Assembly: GCF_028198165.1 (NCBI RefSeq)
Contig: NZ_CP116339.1
Span: forward strand, 558,001-622,000
Length of the DNA: 64,000 bases
Origin: Pseudoxanthomonas sp. JBR18
GTDB taxonomy: Bacteria; Pseudomonadota; Gammaproteobacteria; Xanthomonadales; Xanthomonadaceae
Direction of reading: 5' to 3'
The notes under the pieces were generated by a model. It was not told the origin of the DNA. It made no database searches and worked only from the letters and a program-made list of their open reading frames with translations. Both the position numbers and the translations under genes were made by a program. Of the stretch, positions 6,792-15,669 are shown piece after piece; the stretch's first letter is position 1, and each line of letters opens with the position of its first letter.

Positions 6792-8252
6792 ATGCGTCCC
6801 TTTCCGACCCTGCTCGCCCTGACCGCTGCCGCTGCCTTTGGCGGCTTTGTCGCCCTCGGCCTGTACCAGACCGTCGAACATCCCGCCCAGGCCCGCGAAG
6901 ACGCCCCGCCGACCAGCTCGGTGCTGCCGGCGGCGGCCGGTGCCGCCCTGCCGTCGGCCGTGGATGGCGAGCCGATGCCCTCGCTGGCGCCGATGCTCAA
7001 GCGGGTCACCCCGGCGGTGGTCAGCGTGTACAGCCGGCAGACCGTGCGCGTGGCCAGTCCGCTGGGGCCGTTCGGCCAGTTGTTCGGGATTCCTGACATC
7101 CCGCGCGAGCGGGTGCAGCGCGCGTTGGGTTCGGGCGTGATCATCGATGCCAAGCGCGGCCTGATCCTCACCAACCACCACGTGGTGGAAAACGCCGACG
7201 GCGTGTCGGTCACCCTCAACGACGGGCGCACGGTGGAGGCCGAGTTCCTGGGCTCGGACCCGGACACCGACGTGGCCCTGATCCGCATCCCGCCCAAGGA
7301 CCTGACCCAGATCCCGCTGGGCGACAGCGACCAGCTGCAGGTCGGCGATTTCGTGGTGGCGGTGGGCAACCCGTACGGGCTGGGGCAGACGGTGACCTCG
7401 GGCATTGTCTCGGCGGTGGGCCGCAGCGGCATCCCGGTGGCCGGCTTCCAGAACTTCATCCAGACCGACGCGTCGATCAACCCGGGCAATTCCGGCGGCG
7501 CGCTGGTCAACCTGAAAGGCCAGTTGGTGGGCATCAATACCGCCAGCTTCAATCCTTCAGGCTCGATGGCCGGCAACATCGGCCTGGGGTTCGCCATCCC
7601 GATCGACCTGGCCCGCAACATCGCCGAGCAGCTCTACACCAACAAGGGCGTGGTCAAGCGCGGCACGCTGGGGGTGACCACCCAGGACGTGACCCAGAAG
7701 CTGGCCGACGCGCTGGGCATGGACGCGCCGCGTGGCGCACTGGTGACCGGCATCTATCCCGATTCGGCCGCCGCCGCCGCGGGCATGCAGCCCGGCGATG
7801 TGGTGCTGCAGGCCAACGGCCAGCGCATCGACAACGGTGGGGCCCTGCACAACTTCGAGGGCCTGCAGGGCGTGGGCAGCAAGGTGACCCTGAGCCTGCG
7901 TCGCGACGGCAAGCCGCTCACCCTCACCGCCACGCTCAAGGAACAGCTGCGCGAAGCCAATGGCGCGGACCTGGACGCGCGCCTGGCCGGAGCGACCTTC
8001 GACGAACTGGACGAAGCCACGCGCCAGCAGTTGCGCGGCATGGGCGCCAACGGCGGGGTGCAGGTCAGCCAGGTGCAGCCGCGCAGCCGCGCGTGGAACA
8101 ACGGACTGCGCCAGGGCGACATCGTGTTCGCCGGCAGTGGCGGCAACTTCAGCGACCTGGCGGGCTTCCGCGCGAGCTTGCGCGACACGCCGCGCCAGCT
8201 GGTGTTGCGAGTGCTGCGTAATGGCGAAGACGGCCAGTTGCTGATGCGCTGA
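6792..8252 (+). CDS. DegP/DegQ-like periplasmic serine endoprotease (HtrA family)
   Basis: The 486-residue protein has an N-terminal hydrophobic signal or anchor (PTLLALTAAAAFGGFVAL), a trypsin-like domain with His130 (TNHHVV), Asp160 (DTDVAL) and Ser234 (GNSGGAL), and two PDZ domains (about 285-375 and 400-480). HtrA proteases degrade or refold damaged envelope proteins in the periplasm. I chose MRPFPTLL as the start because the signal sequence follows directly; further ATGs upstream would add an Arg-rich extension. There is no convincing ribosome binding site. The gene is divergent from nrdJa and stands alone, ending at a GC hairpin. DegP, DegQ and MucD cannot be separated from sequence alone. 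Confidence 0.9.
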   Translation: MRPFPTLLALTAAAAFGGFVALGLYQTVEHPAQAREDAPPTSSVLPAAAGAALPSAVDGEPMPSLAPMLKRVTPAVVSVYSRQTVRVASPLGPFGQLFGIPDIPRERVQRALGSGVIIDAKRGLILTNHHVVENADGVSVTLNDGRTVEAEFLGSDPDTDVALIRIPPKDLTQIPLGDSDQLQVGDFVVAVGNPYGLGQTVTSGIVSAVGRSGIPVAGFQNFIQTDASINPGNSGGALVNLKGQLVGINTASFNPSGSMAGNIGLGFAIPIDLARNIAEQLYTNKGVVKRGTLGVTTQDVTQKLADALGMDAPRGALVTGIYPDSAAAAAGMQPGDVVLQANGQRIDNGGALHNFEGLQGVGSKVTLSLRRDGKPLTLTATLKEQLREANGADLDARLAGATFDELDEATRQQLRGMGANGGVQVSQVQPRSRAWNNGLRQGDIVFAGSGGNFSDLAGFRASLRDTPRQLVLRVLRNGEDGQLLMR

Positions 8253-8257
8253 AGCTG

Positions 8258-8283
8258 CGGCCGCGCCCTTGTAGGCGCGGCCG
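8258..8283. terminator. GC-rich hairpin after the HtrA gene
   Basis: CGGCCGCGCC and GGCGCGGCCG form a 10-bp stem around a six-base loop (CTTGTA), six bases after the stop codon. There is no T-run, so termination is only probable. The element also resembles GTAG-type REP hairpins of this family. Confidence 0.5.
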
Positions 8284-8360
8284 AACTAACAGGGCGTTCA
8301 TGCGGTCGTGCGGTAGATTCAAAACGTACCGTTGCATCCACAGACACGGAGAAGACCACC

Positions 8361-8765
8361 ATGAGCGATCCCAACCCCACCCTCGGCACCGCTGCCCACA
8401 GCGCCGCCGCCTCCACCGCCGCCGATCAGATGAAGACCAACCTGGGCGAGGCCGGTTCGCACCTGAAGTCCGCGGCCACGGCAGCCAGCGAAGCCCTGCG
8501 CGGCGCCGCCGGCGTGGCCGGTGACGAACTCAAGCTGGGCAAGGCGCAGCTGAAGTCCGAGCTGTCCGACAGTGCCCTGGCCGGCATCAGCGCCGCGGAA
8601 TTTGGCGGCGAAGCCGCGCGCGAGCAGATGGACGCGCTGATGGACAAGGGCCGCGACCTGATCGACAGCGCCGCCGAAGTGATTCGCGAGCGTCCGCTGA
8701 CTGCTTTCGGCGTGGCCCTTGCCACCGGTTGGGTGATCGCCAAGCTGGGTCGTCGCGGCGACTGA
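8361..8765 (+). CDS. DUF883/ElaB-YqjD-type tail-anchored protein
   Basis: The protein has 134 residues. A helical, Ala- and Lys-rich N-terminal region is followed by a DKGRDLIDSAAEVIRERP linker and a short C-terminal hydrophobic segment, LTAFGVALATGWVIAKLG. Such proteins are anchored to the inner membrane by the C-terminal segment; the E. coli homologues YqjD and ElaB associate with ribosomes in stationary phase. GGAGAAG precedes the ATG. It heads a four-gene set with two closely following membrane genes and a permease, matching the yqjD-yqjE order. Confidence 0.85.
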   Translation: MSDPNPTLGTAAHSAAASTAADQMKTNLGEAGSHLKSAATAASEALRGAAGVAGDELKLGKAQLKSELSDSALAGISAAEFGGEAAREQMDALMDKGRDLIDSAAEVIRERPLTAFGVALATGWVIAKLGRRGD

Positions 8766-8790
8766 TCCGACGCCGACGCGAGGGGAACGC

Positions 8791-9312
8791 GTGAGCGACA
8801 CCGAGCATCAAGAACAAGCCCCGGGCGGGGCGACGCCATCGCTGGAAGACAGCCTGCGCCAGGTCGGCCGCTCCGGAAAGGCAGGGCTGACTTCGGCGCT
8901 GGACACTGCCCGTGCGCTGCGCAAGCTGGCCCTGGCCGACTTCGCACTGGCGCGCGTGGCACTGGCCCGCGCGATGGTGTGGATGTCAGTGGCCGCGGTC
9001 TTCGGCGTGTGCAGCTGGTTGTTGCTGATGGGCGTGCTGATTGCCCTGCTGCAGCACAACGGATTTTCATGGCTGGCCTCGGTGTCCATTGCCGCAGGGT
9101 TGAGCCTGTTTATGACGATCCTCGGCGTGGTGCAGACCTTGCGCTACTTCGAGTTCACTCGCATGGAAGCCACCCGCCGCCAGCTCAAGGCGATGGGGAT
9201 TGGCGATGATGACGAGGATGAAGACGAAGACACCCCTGGTGTGAGCGGCACGCCAGTCCCGCAGGCGGCCGCACCCACGCCGGCCGGCGTAGCCGAGGGA
9301 GGCCGTCCATGA
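8791..9312 (+). CDS. YqjE-type phage holin-like family membrane protein
   Basis: The 173-residue protein starts at GTG. It has a charged N-terminus, two transmembrane helices (about 63-90 and 95-120: SVAAVFGVCSWLLLMGVLIA and a following glycine-rich segment) and an acidic tail (DDDEDEDEDT). This matches the holin-X/YqjE family that follows yqjD-like genes in many proteobacteria. The name reflects topology, not lytic function. Its stop overlaps the next ATG by ATGA, indicating translational coupling. Confidence 0.78.
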   Translation: MSDTEHQEQAPGGATPSLEDSLRQVGRSGKAGLTSALDTARALRKLALADFALARVALARAMVWMSVAAVFGVCSWLLLMGVLIALLQHNGFSWLASVSIAAGLSLFMTILGVVQTLRYFEFTRMEATRRQLKAMGIGDDDEDEDEDTPGVSGTPVPQAAAPTPAGVAEGGRP

Positions 9313-9857
9313 AGTTCGCCAAGCTGAAGCATCGCGTGGTCCGCGCCGAAACACTGGTCGAGGGCCGGCGCCAGCAGACCATCGACAATGCCGGCGCGCT
9401 GTTGAGCCACTGGAAGCGCAGTTGGACGCCCTGGCGCATCGTCCTGGTGGGTCTGGGCGTGGGTTATTTGACCGGCAGCTCGCATCCTTCGCGGGTCATG
9501 GGCGCGACCAAATGGCTGCGCGTGGTGAGCATGGTGTCCGGCATGTTCACCACGCTGCAGGCGTCGATGGCCGCCTGGCAGGCCGACCAGGCCGCGGACA
9601 AGGCCGACGAGGCCGCCGACAGCGCCCAGGACGCCGCGCAGGCCACCCAGAGCACTCAAGCCGCCGCCGGTGTCGCCGCCGCGCAGGCCGCCCGCCACGC
9701 CGCCAGCACTGGCGCGGGCCCGGCACGTGACGTCCCGCAACGCGCCGCGCCAGGGCCGGGCAATGCCCCGCCTGTGGACGAGCACGGGGAAACCGAACGC
9801 TGGACCGCCCATCCGCCGCAGCCGGCGGAAGCCGCCACTCACCTCTCCGAGCGGTGA
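9309..9857 (+). CDS. Hypothetical membrane-associated protein downstream of yqjE
   Basis: The protein has 182 residues. The N-terminal third is basic with weak hydrophobic stretches (WRIVLVGLGVGYLTG). A coiled-coil-like region rich in Ala, Gln and Asp (AADKADEAADSAQDAAQA) and a Pro-rich disordered tail follow. It overlaps the genes on both sides by four bases (ATGA and GTGA), so it is firmly part of the same operon. Its place matches that of YqjK in enterobacteria, but I see no convincing similarity. Function unknown. Confidence 0.65.
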   Translation: MKFAKLKHRVVRAETLVEGRRQQTIDNAGALLSHWKRSWTPWRIVLVGLGVGYLTGSSHPSRVMGATKWLRVVSMVSGMFTTLQASMAAWQADQAADKADEAADSAQDAAQATQSTQAAAGVAAAQAARHAASTGAGPARDVPQRAAPGPGNAPPVDEHGETERWTAHPPQPAEAATHLSER

Positions 9858-10954
9858 ACGCCCTGGACGCAGATCTGGCGGACCCCGAGGCCGACCCGGC
9901 GCCCGCGCCGCCCCCGCCCCGCCCGCGCGGTCCTTTGTCACTGGTGATCCTGGCGTTCCTGGCCTGCGGCTTTACCCTGTGGGTAGCGCAGGCGGTGATC
10001 CTGCCGGTGCTGCTGGCGTGCTTCCTGGCGCTGGTGGGCAATCCGATGATCCGCGGCCTGCAGCGGCTGTACCTGCCCCGCTTCGTCGGAGCGGTCCTGG
10101 TGTTGGTGCTCGGCCTGGCGGCGGCCGGCGCGCTGGCCTACCAGCTAGTGCCGCCCGCCGCCGCCTGGGCCAAGGCCGCCCCACGTGAACTGCGCCAACT
10201 GGCGCCCAAGCTGCGTGCGCTGACCAAGCCGGTCTACGACGCCAACGAGGCCGCCGAGAACTTCGCCCGCGCCGCCGCCGGCGACACCGGGCGCCGCCCG
10301 CAGGTGATGCGCACGGCCGAAGATCCCTTCCGCAAGCTGACCACCACCCCACGCATGCTGGCCTCGGTGCTGGCGGTGGTGCTGCTGACGTTCTTTTTCA
10401 TGGTCTACGGCGAGAACCTGCAGCGGCATGCCATCGCGCTGCTGCCCAAGCGCCAGCAGCAGAAGCTCACCGTGGGCATCCTGCAATCGATCGAACGTTC
10501 GGTCTCACGCTACGTGCTGACCATCACCATCATCAACGCGGTGGTCGGCCTGCTGTTCGCCGGGGCGCTGTACCTGCTGGAATTCCCCATCGCCGACGCG
10601 CTGTTGTGGGGCACGCTGGTGGCCATCCTCAACTTCGCCCCGTACGTGGGTCCGCTGGCCGGCATGGTGATGATGCTGGTGGTGGGCCTGACCACGTTCG
10701 ACGACGCCTGGACCTCGCTGCTGCCAGCGGCGATCTACCTGGGCCTGCACACGCTGGAAGGCCAGTTGGTCACCCCGATCATCCTGGGCCGGCAGATGCG
10801 CTTGTCGCCCTTGATCCTGATCCTGGCGCTGATGGTGTTCGGCTCGCTGTGGGGGATCATCGGTCTGCTGCTGGCGGTGCCGATGTTGGTGTGCATCAAG
10901 TTGGTGCTGGCGCAGGTGCAGGGGTTGGAGGGTTGGGCGCGGTTGATGGAGTAG
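9854..10954 (+). CDS. AI-2E family transporter (PerM-like permease)
   Basis: The 366-residue protein has a Pro-rich cytoplasmic N-terminus and seven to eight predicted membrane helices: two near 30-90, one near 165, and a cluster from 215 to 360. It includes the family's conserved segments near PYVGPLAGM and HTLEGQLVTPIILG. The family includes E. coli TqsA and YdiK; substrates are mostly unknown and AI-2 export should not be assumed. A GTG start overlaps the preceding stop, making it the last gene of the set. A dispersed-repeat block follows. Confidence 0.85.
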   Translation: MNALDADLADPEADPAPAPPPPRPRGPLSLVILAFLACGFTLWVAQAVILPVLLACFLALVGNPMIRGLQRLYLPRFVGAVLVLVLGLAAAGALAYQLVPPAAAWAKAAPRELRQLAPKLRALTKPVYDANEAAENFARAAAGDTGRRPQVMRTAEDPFRKLTTTPRMLASVLAVVLLTFFFMVYGENLQRHAIALLPKRQQQKLTVGILQSIERSVSRYVLTITIINAVVGLLFAGALYLLEFPIADALLWGTLVAILNFAPYVGPLAGMVMMLVVGLTTFDDAWTSLLPAAIYLGLHTLEGQLVTPIILGRQMRLSPLILILALMVFGSLWGIIGLLLAVPMLVCIKLVLAQVQGLEGWARLME

Positions 10955-11000
10955 GCGCCGCTTCCGAGCGGCCCTGACCAGCACAAGGCTTGTCCCTTGC

Positions 11001-11065
11001 GGTTGCGGTTGCGGTTGCGGTTGCTCGTCAGCCTTTGACGTTGCCTTTGCCTTTGCCTTTGACGT
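11001..11065. repeat. Hexamer tracts (GGTTGC)x4 and (TTGCCT)x3
   Basis: Four perfect GGTTGC units (11001-11024) are followed by imperfect TTGACG/TTGCCT units (about 11034-11064). They stand in the same position relative to repeat copy 2 as the TGTTGC tract does to copy 1. The unit differs but the phase and the TTGC core are shared. Confidence 0.85.
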
Positions 11066-11084
11066 TGGCTCCACCTGACCGAGC

Positions 11085-11283
11085 CGTAAAGCGCGCCGAG
11101 CACCGCAGCGAAGCAGGGCCGAAGAGGCGCCCTGTTTGAGCGAAGCGAGTTTGGGCGCCGTGCCCTGCTTTGCGAGGAGCACAGGGGATCGACGCGTAGC
11201 GTCGACGCGCGTCCGGCGAGAAGCGGTTTTGCTTCCTTTTGCCGCGACAAAAGGAAGTCGCGCCCGAGGGCGCGAAAGCTCTT
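11085..11283 (+). repeat. Dispersed structured repeat, copy 2
   Basis: Homologous to 1192-1391 and, inverted, to 11378-11578. It shows four hairpins in order: AGCAGGGC/GCCCTGCT (11112-11119 with 11162-11169) enclosing GGCGCCC/GGGCGCC (11126-11132 with 11153-11159); TCGACGC-gta-GCGTCGA (11189-11205); CTTCCTTTTG-ccgcga-CAAAAGGAAG (11232-11257); TCGCGCCC-ga-GGGCGCGA (11258-11275). The arms differ from the other copies but still pair. Confidence 0.9.
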
Positions 11284-11377
11284 GATCCTGCTTGCAGCTT
11301 CAAGCCCGCGCGGCGGAATCATCGCCATTTCGGCCAAGGACTCAAAAGCATCGCGCCCATGGCGCGACAGATGCAAA

Positions 11378-11578
11378 GCTTTCGCGCTTGCAGCACGAGT
11401 GACTTTTGTCGCGGCAAAAGTCACCAAAACCGCTACTCGCCGGACACTCGCCGCCGCTACGCGGCGGTCCCCTGCGCTTCTCGGAAGTCAGGGCACGTCG
11501 CCCAAACTCGCTGCGCTCAGACAAGGGCGACTCTTCGGCCCTGACTTCCTGCGATGCTCGGCTCGCTTTACGGCTCAG
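11378..11578 (-). repeat. Dispersed structured repeat, copy 3 (inverted)
   Basis: The reverse complement aligns with copies 1 and 2. Its hairpins are GGAAGTCAGGGC/GCCCTGACTTCC enclosing GTCGCCC/GGGCGAC, CCGCCGC-gta-GCGGCGG, GTGACTTTTG-ccgcga-CAAAAGTCAC, and a last stem with one G-T pair. Degenerate CTTTGCTT-type hexamers flank it at 11585-11645, on the side expected from the other copies. With copy 2 it makes a large imperfect inverted repeat around a roughly 95-bp centre. Together these repeats and tracts account for most of the gene-free stretch 10955-11681. Confidence 0.9.
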
Positions 11579-11681
11579 ACAGTTGGAGCACAAAGCAAAA
11601 CAAAGCAGAAGCAAAGCGACGGCAAGCCACAGCAAAAAGCGGTATCGGGCCTGCCTGCGCCCGGCAGGCTAAAATACTGCG

Positions 11682-12401
11682 ATGAATTTCGATATCCGCG
11701 CCGTCACCCTGGACCTGGACGACACCCTGTGGCCGTTCGCGCCGATCGGGGCGCGCATTGAGCAGGCCCTGCACACCTGGCTGGAAACCCATAGCCCGGC
11801 CACCGCCGCGCAGTTCCCCATCGAGGTGATGCGCGAGGTCCGCGAACAGGTATTTGCCGACAATCCGCACCTGCTGCACGACCTGTCGGCCATGCGCCGG
11901 CTCACCCTGGAACACGCCCTGCGCGAGAGCGGTGCCGACCTGGCCCTGCTGGACCCGGCCTACGAGGTGTTCTATGCCGAACGCAATCGCGTGGCGTGCT
12001 ACCCCGACGCGGTGCACGCCCTGGAACGCATCGCCGCGCGCCTGCCGGTGGCGGCGCTGACCAACGGCAATGCCGACCTGGCGCGCTGCGGGCTGGACCA
12101 ACACTTCGTGTTCCAGCTGGGCGCACGCGAGCACGGCGCGGCCAAGCCGGAGGCCAGCATCTTCCATGCGGCGTGCGCGCAGTTGGCATTGCCACCAGAG
12201 CAGGTGCTGCACGTAGGCGACCACATGCTGATGGACGTGGCCGGCGCGGCGCGCGCGGGCCTGCGCGCGTGCTGGCTCAACCGCATCGGCGCACAGTGGA
12301 GCATCGACGACGTGCAGCCGGACCTGGAGTTCACCACCCTCACCGCGCTGGCCGACTGGCTCGACGCCCACCTGGATACCAAGGACACCGCTGCCGCATG
12401 A
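11682..12401 (+). CDS. HAD-superfamily phosphatase (YigB-like)
   Basis: The 239-residue protein has all HAD motifs: DLDDT with nucleophile Asp11 and acid/base Asp13, LTNGNAD (motif II), a Lys in AAKPEASIF (motif III) and GDHMLMDVAGA (motif IV). An all-helical cap lies between motifs I and II, as in subclass I phosphatases. E. coli YigB dephosphorylates 5-amino-6-ribitylamino-uracil phosphate in riboflavin synthesis and also FMN; this is the closest assignment I can make, but substrate is uncertain. It overlaps the following aminopeptidase gene by ATGA. Confidence 0.82.
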   Translation: MNFDIRAVTLDLDDTLWPFAPIGARIEQALHTWLETHSPATAAQFPIEVMREVREQVFADNPHLLHDLSAMRRLTLEHALRESGADLALLDPAYEVFYAERNRVACYPDAVHALERIAARLPVAALTNGNADLARCGLDQHFVFQLGAREHGAAKPEASIFHAACAQLALPPEQVLHVGDHMLMDVAGAARAGLRACWLNRIGAQWSIDDVQPDLEFTTLTALADWLDAHLDTKDTAAA

Positions 12402-13774
12402 GCCAGACCGCCTTCATCGAGGACACCGCCACCGCCTGCCTGCCGCTGCACGTGTTGCAGCGCGAGCAGTTCCAGGACTGGTGTGCCACCCAGCCCGGCG
12501 CGACCGTGGCCTGGCTGCAGGCGCAGGGCTTCAACGCGGCGCCGGGCACGCTGGCGCTGCTGCCCGGCGCCGATGGCCTGGCGGGCGCGGTGCTGGCCAT
12601 CGGCGATGCCGCCGATCCGCTGTCCTATGGCCATGCGCCGATGGGCCTGCCGCCGGGCAGCTGCTGGCAGGTCGAGGGCAACGGGCTCTCCGACGAGGCG
12701 CGCGCCGCGCTTGAACTGGGCTGGGGCCTGGGTGCGTATCGCTTCGACCGTTACAAGACTCCGCCGCGCGCACCGGCGCTGCTCCAAGTCGCCGCTGGCG
12801 CCAGCCGCACCCGGGCGCTGCTGGCCGCGTGCCTGCGGGTGCGCGACCTGGTCAACACGCCCACCGAAGACATGGGCCCGGCCGACCTGGAAGCGGTGGT
12901 CCGCCAGATCGGCGCCGACCACGCCGCGCAGGTGGAGGTGATCGAAGGCGCCGACTTGCTGGCGCACAACTTCCCGGCCATCCACGCGGTCGGCCGCGCC
13001 TCGCATCGCGCGCCGCGGCTGATCGCGCTGCGCTGGGGCGCCGAAGACGCGCCCAAGGTCACCCTGGTCGGCAAGGGCGTGTGCTTCGACACCGGCGGGC
13101 TGGACATCAAGCCGGCCGACGGCATGCGCAACATGAAGAAGGACATGGGCGGCGCGGCGCATGCGATCGCCCTGGCCGAGCTGGTCATGGACCAGCGGTT
13201 GCCGGTGCGGCTGACCCTGTTGGTGCCGGCGGTGGAGAACGCCATCGGCCCGGACGCCTTCCGTCCCGGTGAGGTGATCGCCACCCGTGCCGGCATCAGC
13301 GTGGAGATCGACAACACCGACGCCGAGGGCCGGGTGATCCTGTGCGATGCGCTGGCCTATGCCGGCGAGGACCAGCCCGAGCTGCTGTTGGACTTCGCCA
13401 CGCTCACCGGCGCGGCGCGCATCGCGCTGGGGCCGGAGCTGCCGGTGTTGTTCTCCAACGACGATGCGCTGGCCAACGCCTGGCTGGCGGCGGGCGAGCA
13501 GACCCGCGATCCGCTGTGGCGCCTGCCGCTATGGCGTCCCTACCTGCGCTACCTCACCAGCCATGTGGCCGACCTGGCCAATGCCGGCTCGCGCATGGCC
13601 GGCGCGGTGACCGCAGCGCTGTACCTGGAGCGCTTCGTCCCGGCCGGGACGCCGTGGGCGCATCTGGACGTGTATGCATGGAACGACGGCGATCGCCCGG
13701 GCCGCCCGGCCGGCGGCGAGGCCATGGCCCTGCGTGCGGCCTTCGAGATGCTGCGCGCCCGTTACGCGGGCTGA
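12398..13774 (+). CDS. M17-family leucyl aminopeptidase
   Basis: The 458-residue cytosolic metallopeptidase has the M17 catalytic core from about 190 on: VGKGVCFDTGGLDIKPA (metal-binding Lys/Asp), MKKDMGGAA, and NTDAEGRVILCDAL, which supplies metal-binding Asp/Glu and the catalytic Arg. Two metal ions activate water to cleave N-terminal residues from peptides. It is slightly shorter than E. coli PepA and has a divergent N-terminal domain, closer to PepB-like members. The ATG overlaps the HAD gene stop, so the two are translationally coupled. Confidence 0.88.
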   Translation: MSQTAFIEDTATACLPLHVLQREQFQDWCATQPGATVAWLQAQGFNAAPGTLALLPGADGLAGAVLAIGDAADPLSYGHAPMGLPPGSCWQVEGNGLSDEARAALELGWGLGAYRFDRYKTPPRAPALLQVAAGASRTRALLAACLRVRDLVNTPTEDMGPADLEAVVRQIGADHAAQVEVIEGADLLAHNFPAIHAVGRASHRAPRLIALRWGAEDAPKVTLVGKGVCFDTGGLDIKPADGMRNMKKDMGGAAHAIALAELVMDQRLPVRLTLLVPAVENAIGPDAFRPGEVIATRAGISVEIDNTDAEGRVILCDALAYAGEDQPELLLDFATLTGAARIALGPELPVLFSNDDALANAWLAAGEQTRDPLWRLPLWRPYLRYLTSHVADLANAGSRMAGAVTAALYLERFVPAGTPWAHLDVYAWNDGDRPGRPAGGEAMALRAAFEMLRARYAG

Positions 13775-13852
13775 TCGTCCACGGCGACGCGCAAGGATTT
13801 TTGGAAAGCTCAGCCGCCCCCGGCGGGGCATTCGGGAACGGCGCGATCCGAC

Positions 13853-15568
13853 TCAGCTGGCGCCCGTGCTACTGGAAGGAGTCACCAGGGTGTGGACCGA
13901 ATGACCGCTCTCAACCCGGTTACGGCCACGCGCCTTGGCTCGGTACAAGGCCCGGTCGGCGTGGCTGACCAAGCTCTCCGGGTCGCCACCGTCGGCCGGG
14001 AAACAAGCCAGGCCGATGGACACCGTCACCGCCGGCAGATCCTTGCCCAGATGCTGGACGCGCAAGGCATGCACGGCCTCGCGGATCTGCTCTGCCCGCT
14101 CCAGGGCCGCCTGCGGTGAGGCTTCGGGCAGGATCAGGGTGAACTCTTCGCCACCGTAACGGCAGGCGATGTCTTCCTGGCGCGAGAGCGTCTGCAGGAG
14201 TTGACCGAAACCGGCCAGCAGCGCGTCGCCGCCCGGATGGCCATGGGTGTCGTTGAAGCGCTTGAAGTGGTCCACATCCAGCATCATCACCGCCAGCGGC
14301 AAGTTGCGGCGCTCGCAGCGGGCCAGCTCACGCGACAAAGATTCCTCCAGATAGCGACGATTGAACAAGCCGGTCAGCGGTTCACGGATGGACTGGATGC
14401 GCAGGCGGTCCTGCAACTGCAGATTGGACAGCGCCATGGCCAGCTGTTCGGCGACGGTTTCGATCAGCTGGACGCGGCCCAGAAACTCGCCGTCGTTGGC
14501 CGATACATACAGGAAGCCCAACTGATTGCCCTGTGCATTGAGCGGGATGCAGGCGGTGGCTCCTTCGGTGGATTCGATGTGCTTGCAGCGCACCGTATCG
14601 GCTGGACCGTGGGCCAACTGCGACTGGCCGCGACGCAAGGCCCAGCAGTGCTCGTGTGGCAGCATCTGCGCGCTGGGCACCACATGCTCGCCCCATTGCG
14701 CCATGGCTTCGGCGTAATCCTGCGAAGCGCGGATGCGGTAGATCGTGCCGCCGGTGCCAGGCAGCAGCCGCGTCATCAGCTGGATGGTCAGGTCCAGCGC
14801 TTCTTCGGGCCGCACGCAGCTTTGCAGCATGCTGGCGAAATGACTCAGCTCACGCAGGTCGGCGCCGGTGTGCTCCAGCTCCTCCACCGTGCTGATCAAG
14901 CGCGCGTTGCTGGCGATGGTTTCGCGTTCGGCCTGGTCGCGGCCGCGGATTTCGCGCAGCATCAAGACATACACCATCGCGATCACCGCGATGCCGGCAG
15001 GAATCCCCGCCAGGGCCAGGGCCCTGAGCAGCATCGCGCTACGGTCACTGGAAGCCGCACGTCCCCGCAACAGCTCGCGCTCGGCCTGGCGGGCCGTTCG
15101 CATCTGGATACGGATGGCGTCGGAGGTGGCCTGGGCGTTGGCCCCGATGGCCTGCTGTGCGGCGGTCTGTCCCTGGGTCTGATAGACGTCCAGCACCTGG
15201 TCGGTCTGGCGCAGGCGCTGATCGATCAGGGCGCGCAGATCGCGGACCCGCCCAAGTTGCTCGGGATTGTCCCGGATCAGCCGTTCAAGTTCGGCGAACT
15301 GATCCGGCAGCTGGCTTTTCCCCAGCCGATAGCTCGCCAGGTAGTCCACCTGCCCGGTCAGCAGGAAGCCCCGCTGGGCCGACTCGGCATCGCGCAGTCG
15401 CGCTTCGATTTCGTCGATCCGTGCAATCACTTCGTTGGTGTGCGACACCCACCGGGCATCCTCGGCGAAGCGCTCGGTGCCACGCAGGATGCCCAGACCG
15501 ACGACCACGAAGATGGCCGTGGCCAGCAGCGGGCCAACCTGATTGGTGATACGACGAAGAGAGATCAT
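13853..15568 (-). CDS. Membrane diguanylate cyclase with CHASE3, GAF and GGDEF domains
   Basis: The 571-residue protein has a first transmembrane helix (12-28), a periplasmic CHASE3-like domain (about 38-175, with AESAQRGFLLTG), a second helix (182-204), a GAF domain (about 240-385) and a GGDEF domain (about 395-555). The active site is GGEEF (472-476). An inhibitory RxxD site is present as RQED (463-466), five residues before it, so cyclase activity with product inhibition by c-di-GMP is expected. The periplasmic ligand is unknown. It is transcribed alone, convergent with the aminopeptidase gene. Confidence 0.92.
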   Translation of the reverse strand: MISLRRITNQVGPLLATAIFVVVGLGILRGTERFAEDARWVSHTNEVIARIDEIEARLRDAESAQRGFLLTGQVDYLASYRLGKSQLPDQFAELERLIRDNPEQLGRVRDLRALIDQRLRQTDQVLDVYQTQGQTAAQQAIGANAQATSDAIRIQMRTARQAERELLRGRAASSDRSAMLLRALALAGIPAGIAVIAMVYVLMLREIRGRDQAERETIASNARLISTVEELEHTGADLRELSHFASMLQSCVRPEEALDLTIQLMTRLLPGTGGTIYRIRASQDYAEAMAQWGEHVVPSAQMLPHEHCWALRRGQSQLAHGPADTVRCKHIESTEGATACIPLNAQGNQLGFLYVSANDGEFLGRVQLIETVAEQLAMALSNLQLQDRLRIQSIREPLTGLFNRRYLEESLSRELARCERRNLPLAVMMLDVDHFKRFNDTHGHPGGDALLAGFGQLLQTLSRQEDIACRYGGEEFTLILPEASPQAALERAEQIREAVHALRVQHLGKDLPAVTVSIGLACFPADGGDPESLVSHADRALYRAKARGRNRVESGHSVHTLVTPSSSTGAS

Positions 15569-15669
15569 GAAAACGTCATTGCAAAGCGTGTGCCAATTTT
15601 AGGGCGGGGCCGGCGCGCTGGGCTCGGAACAAACCGGCGCTGCATCACTGTTTCCGCAGAAAAACGCTT

